Shown here: positions 9,201 to 17,600 of the stretch, in pieces
How the letters are laid out: each line of letters opens with the position of its first letter
How positions within the stretch are numbered: the first letter of the stretch is position 1
Assembly (NCBI GenBank): GCA_036268995.1
Contig: DATATB010000118.1
Span: forward strand, 1 to 53,228
Direction: 5' to 3'
Origin: DATATB01 sp036268995
Lineage (GTDB): Bacteria > Planctomycetota > Planctomycetia > Pirellulales > PNKZ01
Length of the DNA stretch: 53,228 nt
Translations under genes and position numbers: made by a program
The notes under the pieces: generated by a model
Database searches by the model: none
Told to the model about the DNA's origin: nothing
The model's input: the letters and a program-made list of their open reading frames with translations, nothing else

Positions 9201-12200
9201 CGATCACCTTCGGCGACACCGCCCAGACCGGCGATATCACCTTTACGACCGCCACGCCCGCCACCACGGAAGGCGCCACGCTCAACGTGCTCCAGGCCAC
9301 CAGCGGCCCCGGCCAGATCATCCTGGACGAAGGCCCCAGCAGTGGTACGGCGCTTGACGGAAATCGCGGCACCGTCAATCTGACACCCGGCACCGGCGGC
9401 ATTCAATCGACCCTGTCGGCCAGCGGGCTGCCGCTGAAGACATACGGTTTCAATGCAACCGGTACGCTGCATCTGGCGCTGGACTTTGCGCCCAGCGCCG
9501 GAACCCAGTTGACGATCGTCGATAACATCTCCGCGGGCGACGCGCCAATCGGTGGATCGTTCAGCAACTTGCAGCAAGGCGAAATCATCACGGCAAGTTA
9601 TCTCGGAACGCCGTATAGCTTCCAGGCCGATTATCAGGGCGGCACGGGCAACGACCTGGTATTGACCGTCGTCCGAGCCGGCCCCGTGCTGACGGTCAAC
9701 GGCACCAGCGGCGCCGACACCACGGCCATCACCTTCTCGTCGGCGGCCGATTTCTCGGTCACGATCAACGGCACGACGAGCAATTACAGCACGCAGAATA
9801 TCAACCAAATCATCGTCATGGGTCAGGGCGGCGCCGACACGCTGACGGTGTCCGACACGTACAACACGGGCGTCGGCACGTGGAACCCACAGTTCATGCA
9901 ATGGAACACGGCCATGTACCAGATCTCGGCCGTCAACACGGAGGATATCGCTTTTACCGGCAAGCAGGGCGACTCGGCCACCCTCAACGGCACCACCGGC
10001 AGCGACAAAGCCACGCTCGCCAGCACCTTCGTTGAAATGTTGAATACGGGGCTATTCGACAATCAGGTCACCGGGTTCGGCTCGGCGCAAGTAAACGCCG
10101 GCAGCACGGCGGCCACGGCCGCGGTCCAGGATTCTGGCGGCGGCGCGGTAGTGGGCAGCGCGGCGCAGACCTCGCTTTCGGGCACTGGCTACTCGTATGT
10201 GGCCAAAGGCTTTCAGCATGTCACGGCCACGGCCGGCTCCGACTCCGACACCGTCCAGTTGAATGCGTCGGCCGGATATACCGTCGCAACGACGGCCAAC
10301 TCGTCCGTGCTGACCGGTCCCGGCGGCGCGCAGGTGATCGTGGCGACCGGCTTCGCCAGTCAGCAGCAGCCGCCGACGGCGGTGGTCCAGTCCGGCCCCG
10401 TGCTGACGGTCACCGGCACCGCCGGCGCCGACACGATGGCCATTAGCTTCTCGTCGGCCGCAGCCTTCTCGATCACCGTCAATGGCGCGACGAGCAGCTA
10501 CAGCACGCAGAACATCAACCAGATCATCGTCCACGGATTGGGCGGGACCGACACGCTGGCCGTTTCCGACACCTTCAACACTGGCGTCGGCACGTGGAAC
10601 CCACAGTTCATGCAGTGGAACACGGCCATGTACCAGATCTCGGCCGTCAACACGGAGGATATCGCTTTTACCGGCAAGCAGGGCGACTCGGCCACGCTCA
10701 ACGGTTCCACCGGCAGCGACCAGGCCACGCTCACCAGCACCTCCGTTGAAATGTTGAATACGGGGCTATTCGATAATAAGGTCGCCGCCTTCGGCTCGGC
10801 GCAAGTAAACGCCGGCAGCACGGCGGCCACGGCCGCGGTCCAGGATTCTGGCGGCGGCGCGGTGGTGGGCAGCGCCACTCAAACGTCGCTTTCGGGCACT
10901 GGCTACTCGTACGCGGCCAAAGGCTTTCAGCATGTCACGGCCACGGCCGGCTCCGACTCCGACACCGTCCAGTTGAATGCGTCGGCCGGATATACCGTCG
11001 CGACGACGGCCAGCTCGTCCGTGCTGACCGGTCCCGGCGGCGCGCAGGTCATCGTGGCCACCGGCTTCGCCAGTCAGCAGCAGCCGCCGCCGACGGCGGT
11101 GGTCCAGTCCGGCCCGGTGCTGACGGTTACCGGCACCAGCGGCGCCGACACGATGACCATCACCTTCTCGTCGGCCGCAGCCTTCTCGATCACCGTCAAT
11201 GGCACGACGAGCAGCTACAGCACGCAGAACATCAACCAGATCATCGTCCACGGGCTGGGCGGAGCCGACACGCTGGCCGTTTCCGACACGTACAACACGG
11301 GCGTCGGCACGTGGAACCCACAGTTCATGCAGTGGAACACGGCCAAATACCAGATCTCGGCCGACAAGACGCTGAATATCGCCTTTACCGGCAATCAGAA
11401 CGACTCGGCCACGCTCAACGGAACCACCGGCAGCGACCAGGCCACGCTTACAGCCACCTCAGTCGAAATGGCGAACACGCCGCTCTTCGACAATAAAGTT
11501 AATGCCTTCGGTTCGGCGCAAGTCAACGCCGGCAGTTCGGCGGCCACGGCCGCGGTCCAGGACTCCGGCGGCGGCGCAGTGGTCGGTAGCGCCACTCAAA
11601 CGTCGCTTTCGGGCACTGGCTACTCGTATGTGGCCAAAGGCTTTCAGCATGTCACGGCCACCGCCGGCTCCGGCTCGGACACGGTCCAGTTGAATGCCTC
11701 GCCCGGATATACCGTCGCGACTCAGGCAGGTTCGTCCGTGCTGACTGGTCCCGGCGGCGCGCAGGTCATCGTGGCCACCGGCTTCGCCATTCAGCAGCAG
11801 CCGCCGCCGACGGCGGTGGTCCAGTCCGGCCCCGTGCTCACGGTCACCGGCACCAGCGGCGCCGACACGATGGCCATTAGCTTCTCGTCGGCCGCAGCCT
11901 TCTCGATCACCGTCAACGGCGCGACGAGCAGCTACAGCACGCAGAACATCAACCAGGTCATCGTCCACGGATTGGGCGGAACCGACACGCTGACCGTTTC
12001 CGACACCTTCAACACTGGCGTCGGCACTTGGAACCCGCAGTTCATGCAGTGGAACACGGCCAAGTATCAAATCTCGGCCGATAAGACGCAAGCGATTGCC
12101 TTTACCGGCAATCAGAACGACTCGGCCACGCTCAACGGAACCACCGGCAGCGACCAGGCCACGCTTACCACTACCTCGGTCGAAATGGCGAACACGGCGT

Positions 12201-14005
12201 TGTTCGACAATAAGCTTACCGCCTTCGGTTCGGCGCAAGTGGTTGCCGGCAGCGCGGCGGCCACGGCCGCGATCCAGGACTCCGGCGGCGGCGCGGTGGT
12301 CGGCAGCGCCGCGCAGACCTCGCTTTCGGGCACTGGCTACTCGTATGTGGCCAAAGGCTTTCAGCATGTCACGGCCACGGCCGGCTCCGGCTCCGACACC
12401 GTCCAGTTGAATGCGTCGCCCGGATATACCGTCGCGACGACGGCAGGCTCGTCTGTGCTGACGGGTCCCGGCGGCGCGCAGGTCATCGTGGCCACCGGCT
12501 TCGCCAGTCAGCAGCAGCCGCCGCCGACGGCGGTGGTCCAGTCCGGCCCCGTGCTCACGGTCACTGGCACCAGCGGCGCCGACACGATGGCCATTAGCTT
12601 CTCGTCGGCCGCAGCCTTCTCGATCACCGTCAATGGCACGACGAGCAGCTACAGCACGCAGAACATCAACCAGATCATCGTCCACGGATTGGGCGGGACC
12701 GACACGCTGGCCGTTTCCGACACCTTTAATACGGGCGTCGGCACGTGGAACCCGCAGTTCATGCAGTGGAACACGGCCAAGTACCAGATCTCGGCCGACA
12801 AGACGCTGAATATTGCCTTTACCGGCAATCAGAACGACTCGGCCACGCTCAACGGAACCACCGGCAGCGACCAGGCCACGCTTACCACTACCTCGGTCGA
12901 AATGGCGAACACGGCGTTGTTCGACAATAAGGTCACCGCCTTCGGCTCGGCGCAAGTAAACGCGGGCAGTTCAGCGGCCACGGCCGTGGTCCAGGACTCC
13001 GGCGGCGGCGCGGTAGTCGGTAGCGCGGCGCAAACCTCGCTCTCGGGCACCGGCTACTCGTACGCGGCCAAAGGCTTTCAGCATGTCACGGCCACGGCCG
13101 GCTCCGACTCCGACACCGTCCAGTTGAATGCGTCGCCCGGATATACCGTCGCAGCGACGGCCAACTCGTCCGTGCTGACCGGTCCCGGCGGCGCGCAGGT
13201 CATCGTGGCCACCGGCTTCGCCAGTCAGCAGCAGCCGCCGCCGACGGCGGTGGTCCAGTCCGGCCCCGTGCTGACGGTCACCGGCACCAGCGGCGCCGAC
13301 ACGATGACCATCACCTTCTCGTCGGCCGCAGCCTTCTCGATCACCGTCAACGGCACGACGAGTAGCTACAGCACGCAGAACATCAACCAGATCATCGTCC
13401 ACGGATTGGGCGGAACCGACGCGCTGACCGTTTCCGACACCTTCAACACGGGCGTCGGCACGTGGAACCCACAGTTCATGCAGTGGAACACGGCCAAGTA
13501 TCAAATCTCGGCCGATAAGACGCTGAATATTGTCTTTACCGGCAATCAGAACGACTCGGCCACGCTCAACGGAACCACCGGCAGCGACAAAGCCACACTC
13601 ACCGCCAACTCCGTCGAAATGGCGAACACGGCGTTGTTCGACAATAAGGTTACCGGGTTCGGCTCGGCGCAAGTGATCGCCGGCAGTTCGGCGGCCACGG
13701 CCGCGATTTCGGACTCCGGCGGCGGCGCGGTAGTGGGCAGCGCCACGCAGGCCTCGTTGTCGGGCACCGGCTACCACTACGTACTGAGCGGTTTTCAGTA
13801 CGTCAGCGCCACGGCCGGCTCGCCGGCCGATACGGTGCAACTGAACGCCTCGCCGGGCTACACCGTAACGTCCGAGTCCGGCTCGACCGAGCTGGTCAAG
13901 TCGCATGGCACCGCGGTGATCCTGGCCACCGGCTTCGCATCGACTGGCCCAGACAGCGACATCCTCGCAGCGACCGACTCCGCGTTCGAGCAGTGGGGCA
14001 ACTAG
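6251..14005 (+). CDS. Giant secreted repeat protein (two propeller blocks plus six long repeats)
   Basis: 2584 aa from ATG 6251, which has GAGG about nine bases upstream. An earlier in-frame ATG at 6188 adds 21 residues and has no comparable site. The basic N-terminus followed by FRRLSFQALEARQMLAAF is the planctomycete secreted-protein signature (LE-x-R-x-LLA type). About residues 50-360 are Ser/Thr/Ala/Gly-rich beta repeats. Residues 360-935 hold about 14 NHL/SMP-30-like repeats of the form ALAFDSSGNLYVAN..TVSEFAPGS, enough for two seven-bladed propellers. After a spacer, six repeats of 238-239 aa run almost to the end. No sorting or dockerin module is recognised at the C-terminus. A surface adhesin or matrix protein is the most likely role. 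Its gene follows the kinase in the same direction after about 170 bases. Confidence 0.85.
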   Translation: MKRWPTGWHRTGKRKDARKSKQASFRRLSFQALEARQMLAAFTDTGTALDLVLGTNEKLSIKSGNSAYELSLGTTGTWSGTNDSAVTGSGTNEISVQPNALWTSGIVITDAGSGGGDAVAFIDSSQPPLVNAYANSMTVTLTNSSTGPATPGLSFDGTSVFTTGHSLTAAVNGDVIVNSGATLGATGGAFTLSASGAGSSLTVDGAIVGKSVALASAGDASVAQGASVSATSGILSIKSTGTNSSLTADGDVSTTGGPITLQSTGAVTVGVGVTVDSGAGLLTLAADVTAAGNGDDGVGTLAIDAGATIVSSDASPSAITLRGADVNIDTSGNAAVLGASRELVAPANNTLTGVVETAGAAGSLALAFDSSGNLYVAAAALGNGTISKFAPGSTKPTAALTGIDLFDHTAMAFDPSGNLYVLNIGIPGTVSKFAAGGLKPIATLGPVYDVDRGLAIDASGNVYVGGGGWVYKFAPNSTTPTAILSGFGDVSALAVDASGNLYVADQDDDTVTKFAPNSTAPMETLTGLAGPDALAFDAEGDLFVANYGDELGDGTTVSEFAPGRNTSTATLSGLDSPDALVFDPSGNLYVDNAGGGYISKFTPDSNSPSATLYGDGGPMAVDASGNLYVGSYGGFVSEFAPNTETINQAPVATYLESVDSDNNLYLATDAGIEEFAPGSTTPDATLPTPDDVHAMAVSPTGELVVGGFSGAYEITPAGEVEIDDGAGDLAFADAVAFDSSGDLYVAYSGYEGERVNVYLPGATEPVDTLTGLDDPAALAFDSSGDVFVANYDGNTVSEFALNGFVPVGNMTPTKTLTGLNQPAALAFDSSGNLFVANEGGSTVSEFAPGSLTPDTTLNTLSEPHALAVDSNGDLFVGCEGAGVTGGFAGSVLEFAAGGSKPIAAFGEGESQLAIDSNGNVYDGFDGYVTKYAPATPVAVTGGVTIQSSLESRPMEIGGSNNAAVAGINLTSAELAQIATMPGGSITFGDTAQTGDITFTTATPATTEGATLNVLQATSGPGQIILDEGPSSGTALDGNRGTVNLTPGTGGIQSTLSASGLPLKTYGFNATGTLHLALDFAPSAGTQLTIVDNISAGDAPIGGSFSNLQQGEIITASYLGTPYSFQADYQGGTGNDLVLTVVRAGPVLTVNGTSGADTTAITFSSAADFSVTINGTTSNYSTQNINQIIVMGQGGADTLTVSDTYNTGVGTWNPQFMQWNTAMYQISAVNTEDIAFTGKQGDSATLNGTTGSDKATLASTFVEMLNTGLFDNQVTGFGSAQVNAGSTAATAAVQDSGGGAVVGSAAQTSLSGTGYSYVAKGFQHVTATAGSDSDTVQLNASAGYTVATTANSSVLTGPGGAQVIVATGFASQQQPPTAVVQSGPVLTVTGTAGADTMAISFSSAAAFSITVNGATSSYSTQNINQIIVHGLGGTDTLAVSDTFNTGVGTWNPQFMQWNTAMYQISAVNTEDIAFTGKQGDSATLNGSTGSDQATLTSTSVEMLNTGLFDNKVAAFGSAQVNAGSTAATAAVQDSGGGAVVGSATQTSLSGTGYSYAAKGFQHVTATAGSDSDTVQLNASAGYTVATTASSSVLTGPGGAQVIVATGFASQQQPPPTAVVQSGPVLTVTGTSGADTMTITFSSAAAFSITVNGTTSSYSTQNINQIIVHGLGGADTLAVSDTYNTGVGTWNPQFMQWNTAKYQISADKTLNIAFTGNQNDSATLNGTTGSDQATLTATSVEMANTPLFDNKVNAFGSAQVNAGSSAATAAVQDSGGGAVVGSATQTSLSGTGYSYVAKGFQHVTATAGSGSDTVQLNASPGYTVATQAGSSVLTGPGGAQVIVATGFAIQQQPPPTAVVQSGPVLTVTGTSGADTMAISFSSAAAFSITVNGATSSYSTQNINQVIVHGLGGTDTLTVSDTFNTGVGTWNPQFMQWNTAKYQISADKTQAIAFTGNQNDSATLNGTTGSDQATLTTTSVEMANTALFDNKLTAFGSAQVVAGSAAATAAIQDSGGGAVVGSAAQTSLSGTGYSYVAKGFQHVTATAGSGSDTVQLNASPGYTVATTAGSSVLTGPGGAQVIVATGFASQQQPPPTAVVQSGPVLTVTGTSGADTMAISFSSAAAFSITVNGTTSSYSTQNINQIIVHGLGGTDTLAVSDTFNTGVGTWNPQFMQWNTAKYQISADKTLNIAFTGNQNDSATLNGTTGSDQATLTTTSVEMANTALFDNKVTAFGSAQVNAGSSAATAVVQDSGGGAVVGSAAQTSLSGTGYSYAAKGFQHVTATAGSDSDTVQLNASPGYTVAATANSSVLTGPGGAQVIVATGFASQQQPPPTAVVQSGPVLTVTGTSGADTMTITFSSAAAFSITVNGTTSSYSTQNINQIIVHGLGGTDALTVSDTFNTGVGTWNPQFMQWNTAKYQISADKTLNIVFTGNQNDSATLNGTTGSDKATLTANSVEMANTALFDNKVTGFGSAQVIAGSSAATAAISDSGGGAVVGSATQASLSGTGYHYVLSGFQYVSATAGSPADTVQLNASPGYTVTSESGSTELVKSHGTAVILATGFASTGPDSDILAATDSAFEQWGN
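7336..9048 (+). repeat. About 14 diverged propeller-blade repeats
   Basis: Each unit of about 38-48 codons encodes a hydrophobic-FDSSGNLYVAN core, then a KFAPGS-like strand and a TLTGL-like strand. The pattern matches NHL/SMP-30-type beta-propeller blades. The repeats are diverged in DNA sequence, unlike the block at 9680-13942. Confidence 0.8.
9680..13942 (+). repeat. Six near-identical tandem repeats of 714-717 bp
   Basis: Corresponding GTG codons of the VLTV motif fall at 9686, 10400, 11117, 11834, 12551 and 13268. Spacings are 714 and then four times 717; the difference is one extra Pro codon in the QQQPPP linker. Each unit encodes GADTMAISFSSAAAFS, YSTQNINQIIVHGLGG, GVGTWNPQFMQWNTA, SGGGAVVGS and GGAQVIVATGFA. 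Differences between units are few and patchy, which suggests recent amplification with gene conversion. The first and last units are the most diverged. Confidence 0.95.
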
Positions 14006-14218
14006 ACGCCAGCCAAGGCGAGCCACCTTTTCAATCTGTCTGGTGCCCCGTTCGGCAGGCCGCATCGGTGTAGTAGCGTGGGCTGGGTATGCGACTATGG
14101 GCTGCGTTTTGCGCGCTCCGGTGCGATCCCCCGATGCGCTTTTCTGCGAAGTTCCGCGCCATAGAAATAAAGAGAAATTTGCGTGCCTCCAGCACCTGGA
14201 CGATCCCGAGTCGCCTGA
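14006..14218. other. Gap between convergent genes
   Basis: This is the 3' junction of the + strand surface protein and the - strand FHA gene. Terminators for both are expected, but no stem with a T-run was found. Confidence 0.4.
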
Positions 14219-14545
14219 TTAACGCGGGCGAACCGGCGGCTGCGAAGGCGGGAGACAGTTCGGTTGCGGAGAAACGATATTGGCTGATCGAACGGCGGGC
14301 AGAGAAGCCGGCCACGGAAAGGCAACCGTTTGTCCCAAAGTGATCGCGTCTTCGGGTCGAACCGGGGTCGGGCCAACGACGCGCTGCTGGTTTACGTATG
14401 TTCCGTTGGTGGAACCGAGATCTTCGATCACATATCCCATTGCCGACAATCTCAAGCAGCAATGGCGCCCCGACACCGCGGGGCTATCGACCACGAAGTC
14501 GCACGTCGGCTCGCCCCCGATGATCCAAATCTGTCCCACGCTCAT
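14219..14545 (-). CDS. Small FHA-domain protein
   Basis: 108 aa, almost entirely one forkhead-associated domain. The hallmarks are GGEPTCDFVVDSPAVSGRH (the SxxH element that reads phosphothreonine peptides), then IEDLGSTNGTYVNQQRV (the STNGT loop). FHA domains bind phosphothreonine and couple protein kinases to effectors. The ATG at 14545 has GAGG about 11 bases upstream. The gene lies 132 bases after the 1533-aa TPR/coiled-coil gene in the same direction, so it may be the last gene of the Hsp70-TIR operon. The kinase-like protein of that operon looks inactive, so the phosphorylating enzyme would have to come from elsewhere. The short tail after the domain (NCLPPSQPPVRPR) is proline-rich. Confidence 0.9.
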   Translation of the reverse strand: MSVGQIWIIGGEPTCDFVVDSPAVSGRHCCLRLSAMGYVIEDLGSTNGTYVNQQRVVGPTPVRPEDAITLGQTVAFPWPASLPAVRSANIVSPQPNCLPPSQPPVRPR

Positions 14546-14677
14546 GAGCGTAATCCTCGAGCCTTGGCTGTCTCTACGGACTTACTCCCGGGCGAAGGCA
14601 GGCCAGGAACAGCGCCACTCGAGCTCTGCTACGAATTCTTGAGAATGGGACCAGACCCCGGCACGGGAATTCGTCCG

Positions 14678-17600
14678 CTAATTCCGGGCCCGATAGTCAC
14701 GCACGCGATCGAGGATCGTTTGCATGCCGGACCGGCAATCCTCGTCGAGCCAAGGGTCGCCGGTCAGCGCATGGGCTTGAAGTTCGACAGCGGTAAAGTG
14801 TGCCTCAACGGTCGACCGCGGTTGGTTCGCGTTGGCTGCGCTAATCCCTCGGTTGAACTCCGCCACCATCAAATGGTAACGGATCATGACTAGTGTCCGT
14901 TCCAACTCCGTCTCGATGCGCCGCAGTTGATCCGCCGTGATTGGAGGCCTGGACTGCTCGTTCGTCGGCTTCCAGTCGCCGAGCCTGGCCCGCGCCCGGG
15001 CGAGCCAGTCCTGCACCGCCTTTTGCATTTCGGCCGAGCCTGGATCGCTTCCTTTCTTCGCGGTGAGATTGGAGTAGAGTTGCATGAAGTCGTGCGGGAA
15101 CGAGGTATTTTCGTCATCGCCGTCGAGCAGCTCGCGCGAATACTCGACCGCGCCGGCGAAATCCTCGCTCTGGACGTGCCGGTGGCACTTCAATTGCAAC
15201 CAGAATCTGCGGCAATCGGCCCGGCCTGCGGGGTGAATTCCGTCCTGCGAACTGCGCTCAAGGACCTGGATAGCTTCATCGTGGTTTCCCTCTCCCCACA
15301 GCAAATGTGCCAGGTCGAGGGTCACGCCGGTGAGGTGAGGGTATGACTCGTGCCATTGCCGCATGAGCGTGATCAGCTGGGCGCTGGCACCGTGCTCGGA
15401 AAAGGCCTCGATCATCTGCACGGCGCTATCCGGATAGAAGGAGCGTCCATGATTCGTGAGTTTCGCTTGTTCGGCAAGCGTGCTCTGGGACTTGAGCATT
15501 TCGACCATCCGTCCGTAGGCTTGCTGCCGAATGTTCCGCTCTTCGGGATCGCGCACTTCGGAGAATAGGTACTTCAGCCAATCCACCAGGACGTTCTGCG
15601 CCGCCATGTGCATCAGCTTCATCAACTCGTCCGGCGTCATGCCCAGCGAGCCCGCCACGGCCGTGGCAAACTCTTCGGACTGGTTGAGCGGCAGCGCGTC
15701 CAAGCGACACAGTTCCGGCAGGAAATCGACGGACCGCAACCGGGCTCCCAGCCGTGGGATGGAATTCAACATGCTGTAGAGCTTCAGCTTTAAATTGGCC
15801 GTGGCGATCAGCAATTTGAAATGTCGCTCGTCTTTCTCCTGGGTGTAGTTCGCCTCGGCGGCCTGGGCCTGCTGCCGGTTCTTGGTCGAGCAGGCAGCCA
15901 ACGCGGTCTCCAGATGCTGCACCACCAACCCCGTAAACGGCTGACCGATGTGCTCCGGCAAACAACCGCACGTCGCTTGGACGAGTGCAATCATCGCTTT
16001 GTGCGCGTCGTCACACTTCTCCGGACCATCCTGCAAGCTGGTTCCCAGAATCAACCGCGGCGAGCGGTAGTCGATCTGGTAATTCACGAATTCGTGCAGC
16101 TTGTGATCGACGAAGCTCTTCACCCGCGCTGCGTTTTGCACGAACGCGAAGGCCGCATCCTTGTCGAGCTTCTCCTTCCAACTCTCATCCAGCTTCTGCT
16201 GAAGGATTACCGGAGCAAATGAGTCGCCGAAGGCCCGATGAAACTCGGCTCGCGCCGCGGCATACGGGCGCACGTCGTCGCGAACAATGTCATAAAAATA
16301 GAGCAGCTCCATGTAGGCCTGCCAGGAGCCGAGCTGCTGGACCACATCGGGCGAACTGGTGTCGCACACGGCGATGTTATGGGCCGTGTCGGCGTCCAGG
16401 CGGTCTTCGCGCAGCAGGGTGTTCCAGAAGGCCCGGGCCTGCACTCGCTGGCCCAGGCGGTAACAGAGTTCGGCACGACGGCCGCGCACCGTGGCGCGTA
16501 CGGCTTGCAGCGGCGGCAGCCGCAGCGCCCAGGGCGGATAATCGGCGAACGTCGCTTCAGCATGCTCGAACGCGGCCACAATGCCCGCCCAAGTATCGTT
16601 CACGGCCTGTTCCAGCGCCGCCAGCCCGGTCAGCTCCGGACTCGCGGCCGTTTTGGCCGCGTTGCCGGCGGTTGGCGGCATCGCTCGCAGCTCGGCATGC
16701 GTGGGGAGACTTTCCAGCGGCAGTTTCAAGGTTGCGGCGCGCTCGGCAACCGCCTGGCATCGCTGTTGGAGTGCGGCAATCGCTGCGCGCAGCGCCTCAC
16801 CCGGCACGCCGACGCGCTGCAATTCGCCGATTTCGTGCACCAGCGGCGCGCCCGTGCGGAGCGACTTCTGAAGCTCGCGGCGCAACCGGTCGGCCGCCGG
16901 CGCGGCCTGGGCAGCCACCTGTGATTTTCCGGACGCGACCAACGAGGCCAATCCGGCCGCGCGCGACGCGACGCCGTCGACCACCGAGGCCAAATGCTCG
17001 ACCCTGTGCTCGAGCGCGGCCAGCTTTGGCGCCAGATCGGCAGCCGCGTCATCGGCGGGTTCCAGCGTGCCGAAAGCGTCGAAAATCGTCGCTTGCAGCG
17101 TCGCCAGCTCCGCAGAGGGAAGAACCGGCGAGGCCGCATCGCAGCTCGACAACAGCTTGTTCACCCGCGCCAGCGCGCGGGAAAAATTCCCCAGGTTCGA
17201 TAGCTCCAGGAACTGTTTCTTGCACGCTTCGCATTGTTCGGCAAATTTCGGCGGCAGTTGGGCGCTGTCCAGTTGTCCCACGCGCTCGAGCATCTGCCCG
17301 ATCCGTCCCGAGCCGTTCTCGCCGGCATGTTGCAGGGCCTGCCGGATCTCGCCCAGCGCCGTGTGATCGGCCTTGGCCTGGCTCTGCGCGCCGGGCTCGG
17401 TGGCCTGTCGAGCCGCCGGCTCGAGCCGCTGCAACAGAAACGCCAGTGCCGCGGTGCGGGCTTCGGTCAGAGCCACGGCCGCGTGTGCGAGCGCAGCCAG
17501 CGACTCGTCCGGAGTCGGCGGGCCGGAATGGGGCGCGGCGAACGCGGCCCTCACCTTGTCGGTCAACTCCAGCAGGCTGGCCGAGGGCGCTCGCCCGTCG

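Noticed and set aside
11459..12955. Repeated antisense frame within the surface-protein repeats
   Set aside because: It is open only because the underlying repeats are near-identical. Its periodic protein (RAVAARRAIDGDREGCGRRE) is a reflection of them.
9680..13942. CRISPR array
   Set aside because: The repeats are 714-717 bp, in frame and coding, with no short repeat-spacer structure.
14661..14690. Terminator between the scaffold and FHA genes
   Set aside because: The GGAATT/AATTCC dyad overlaps the scaffold gene's stop codon and has no T-run, so it does not convincingly end the operon.
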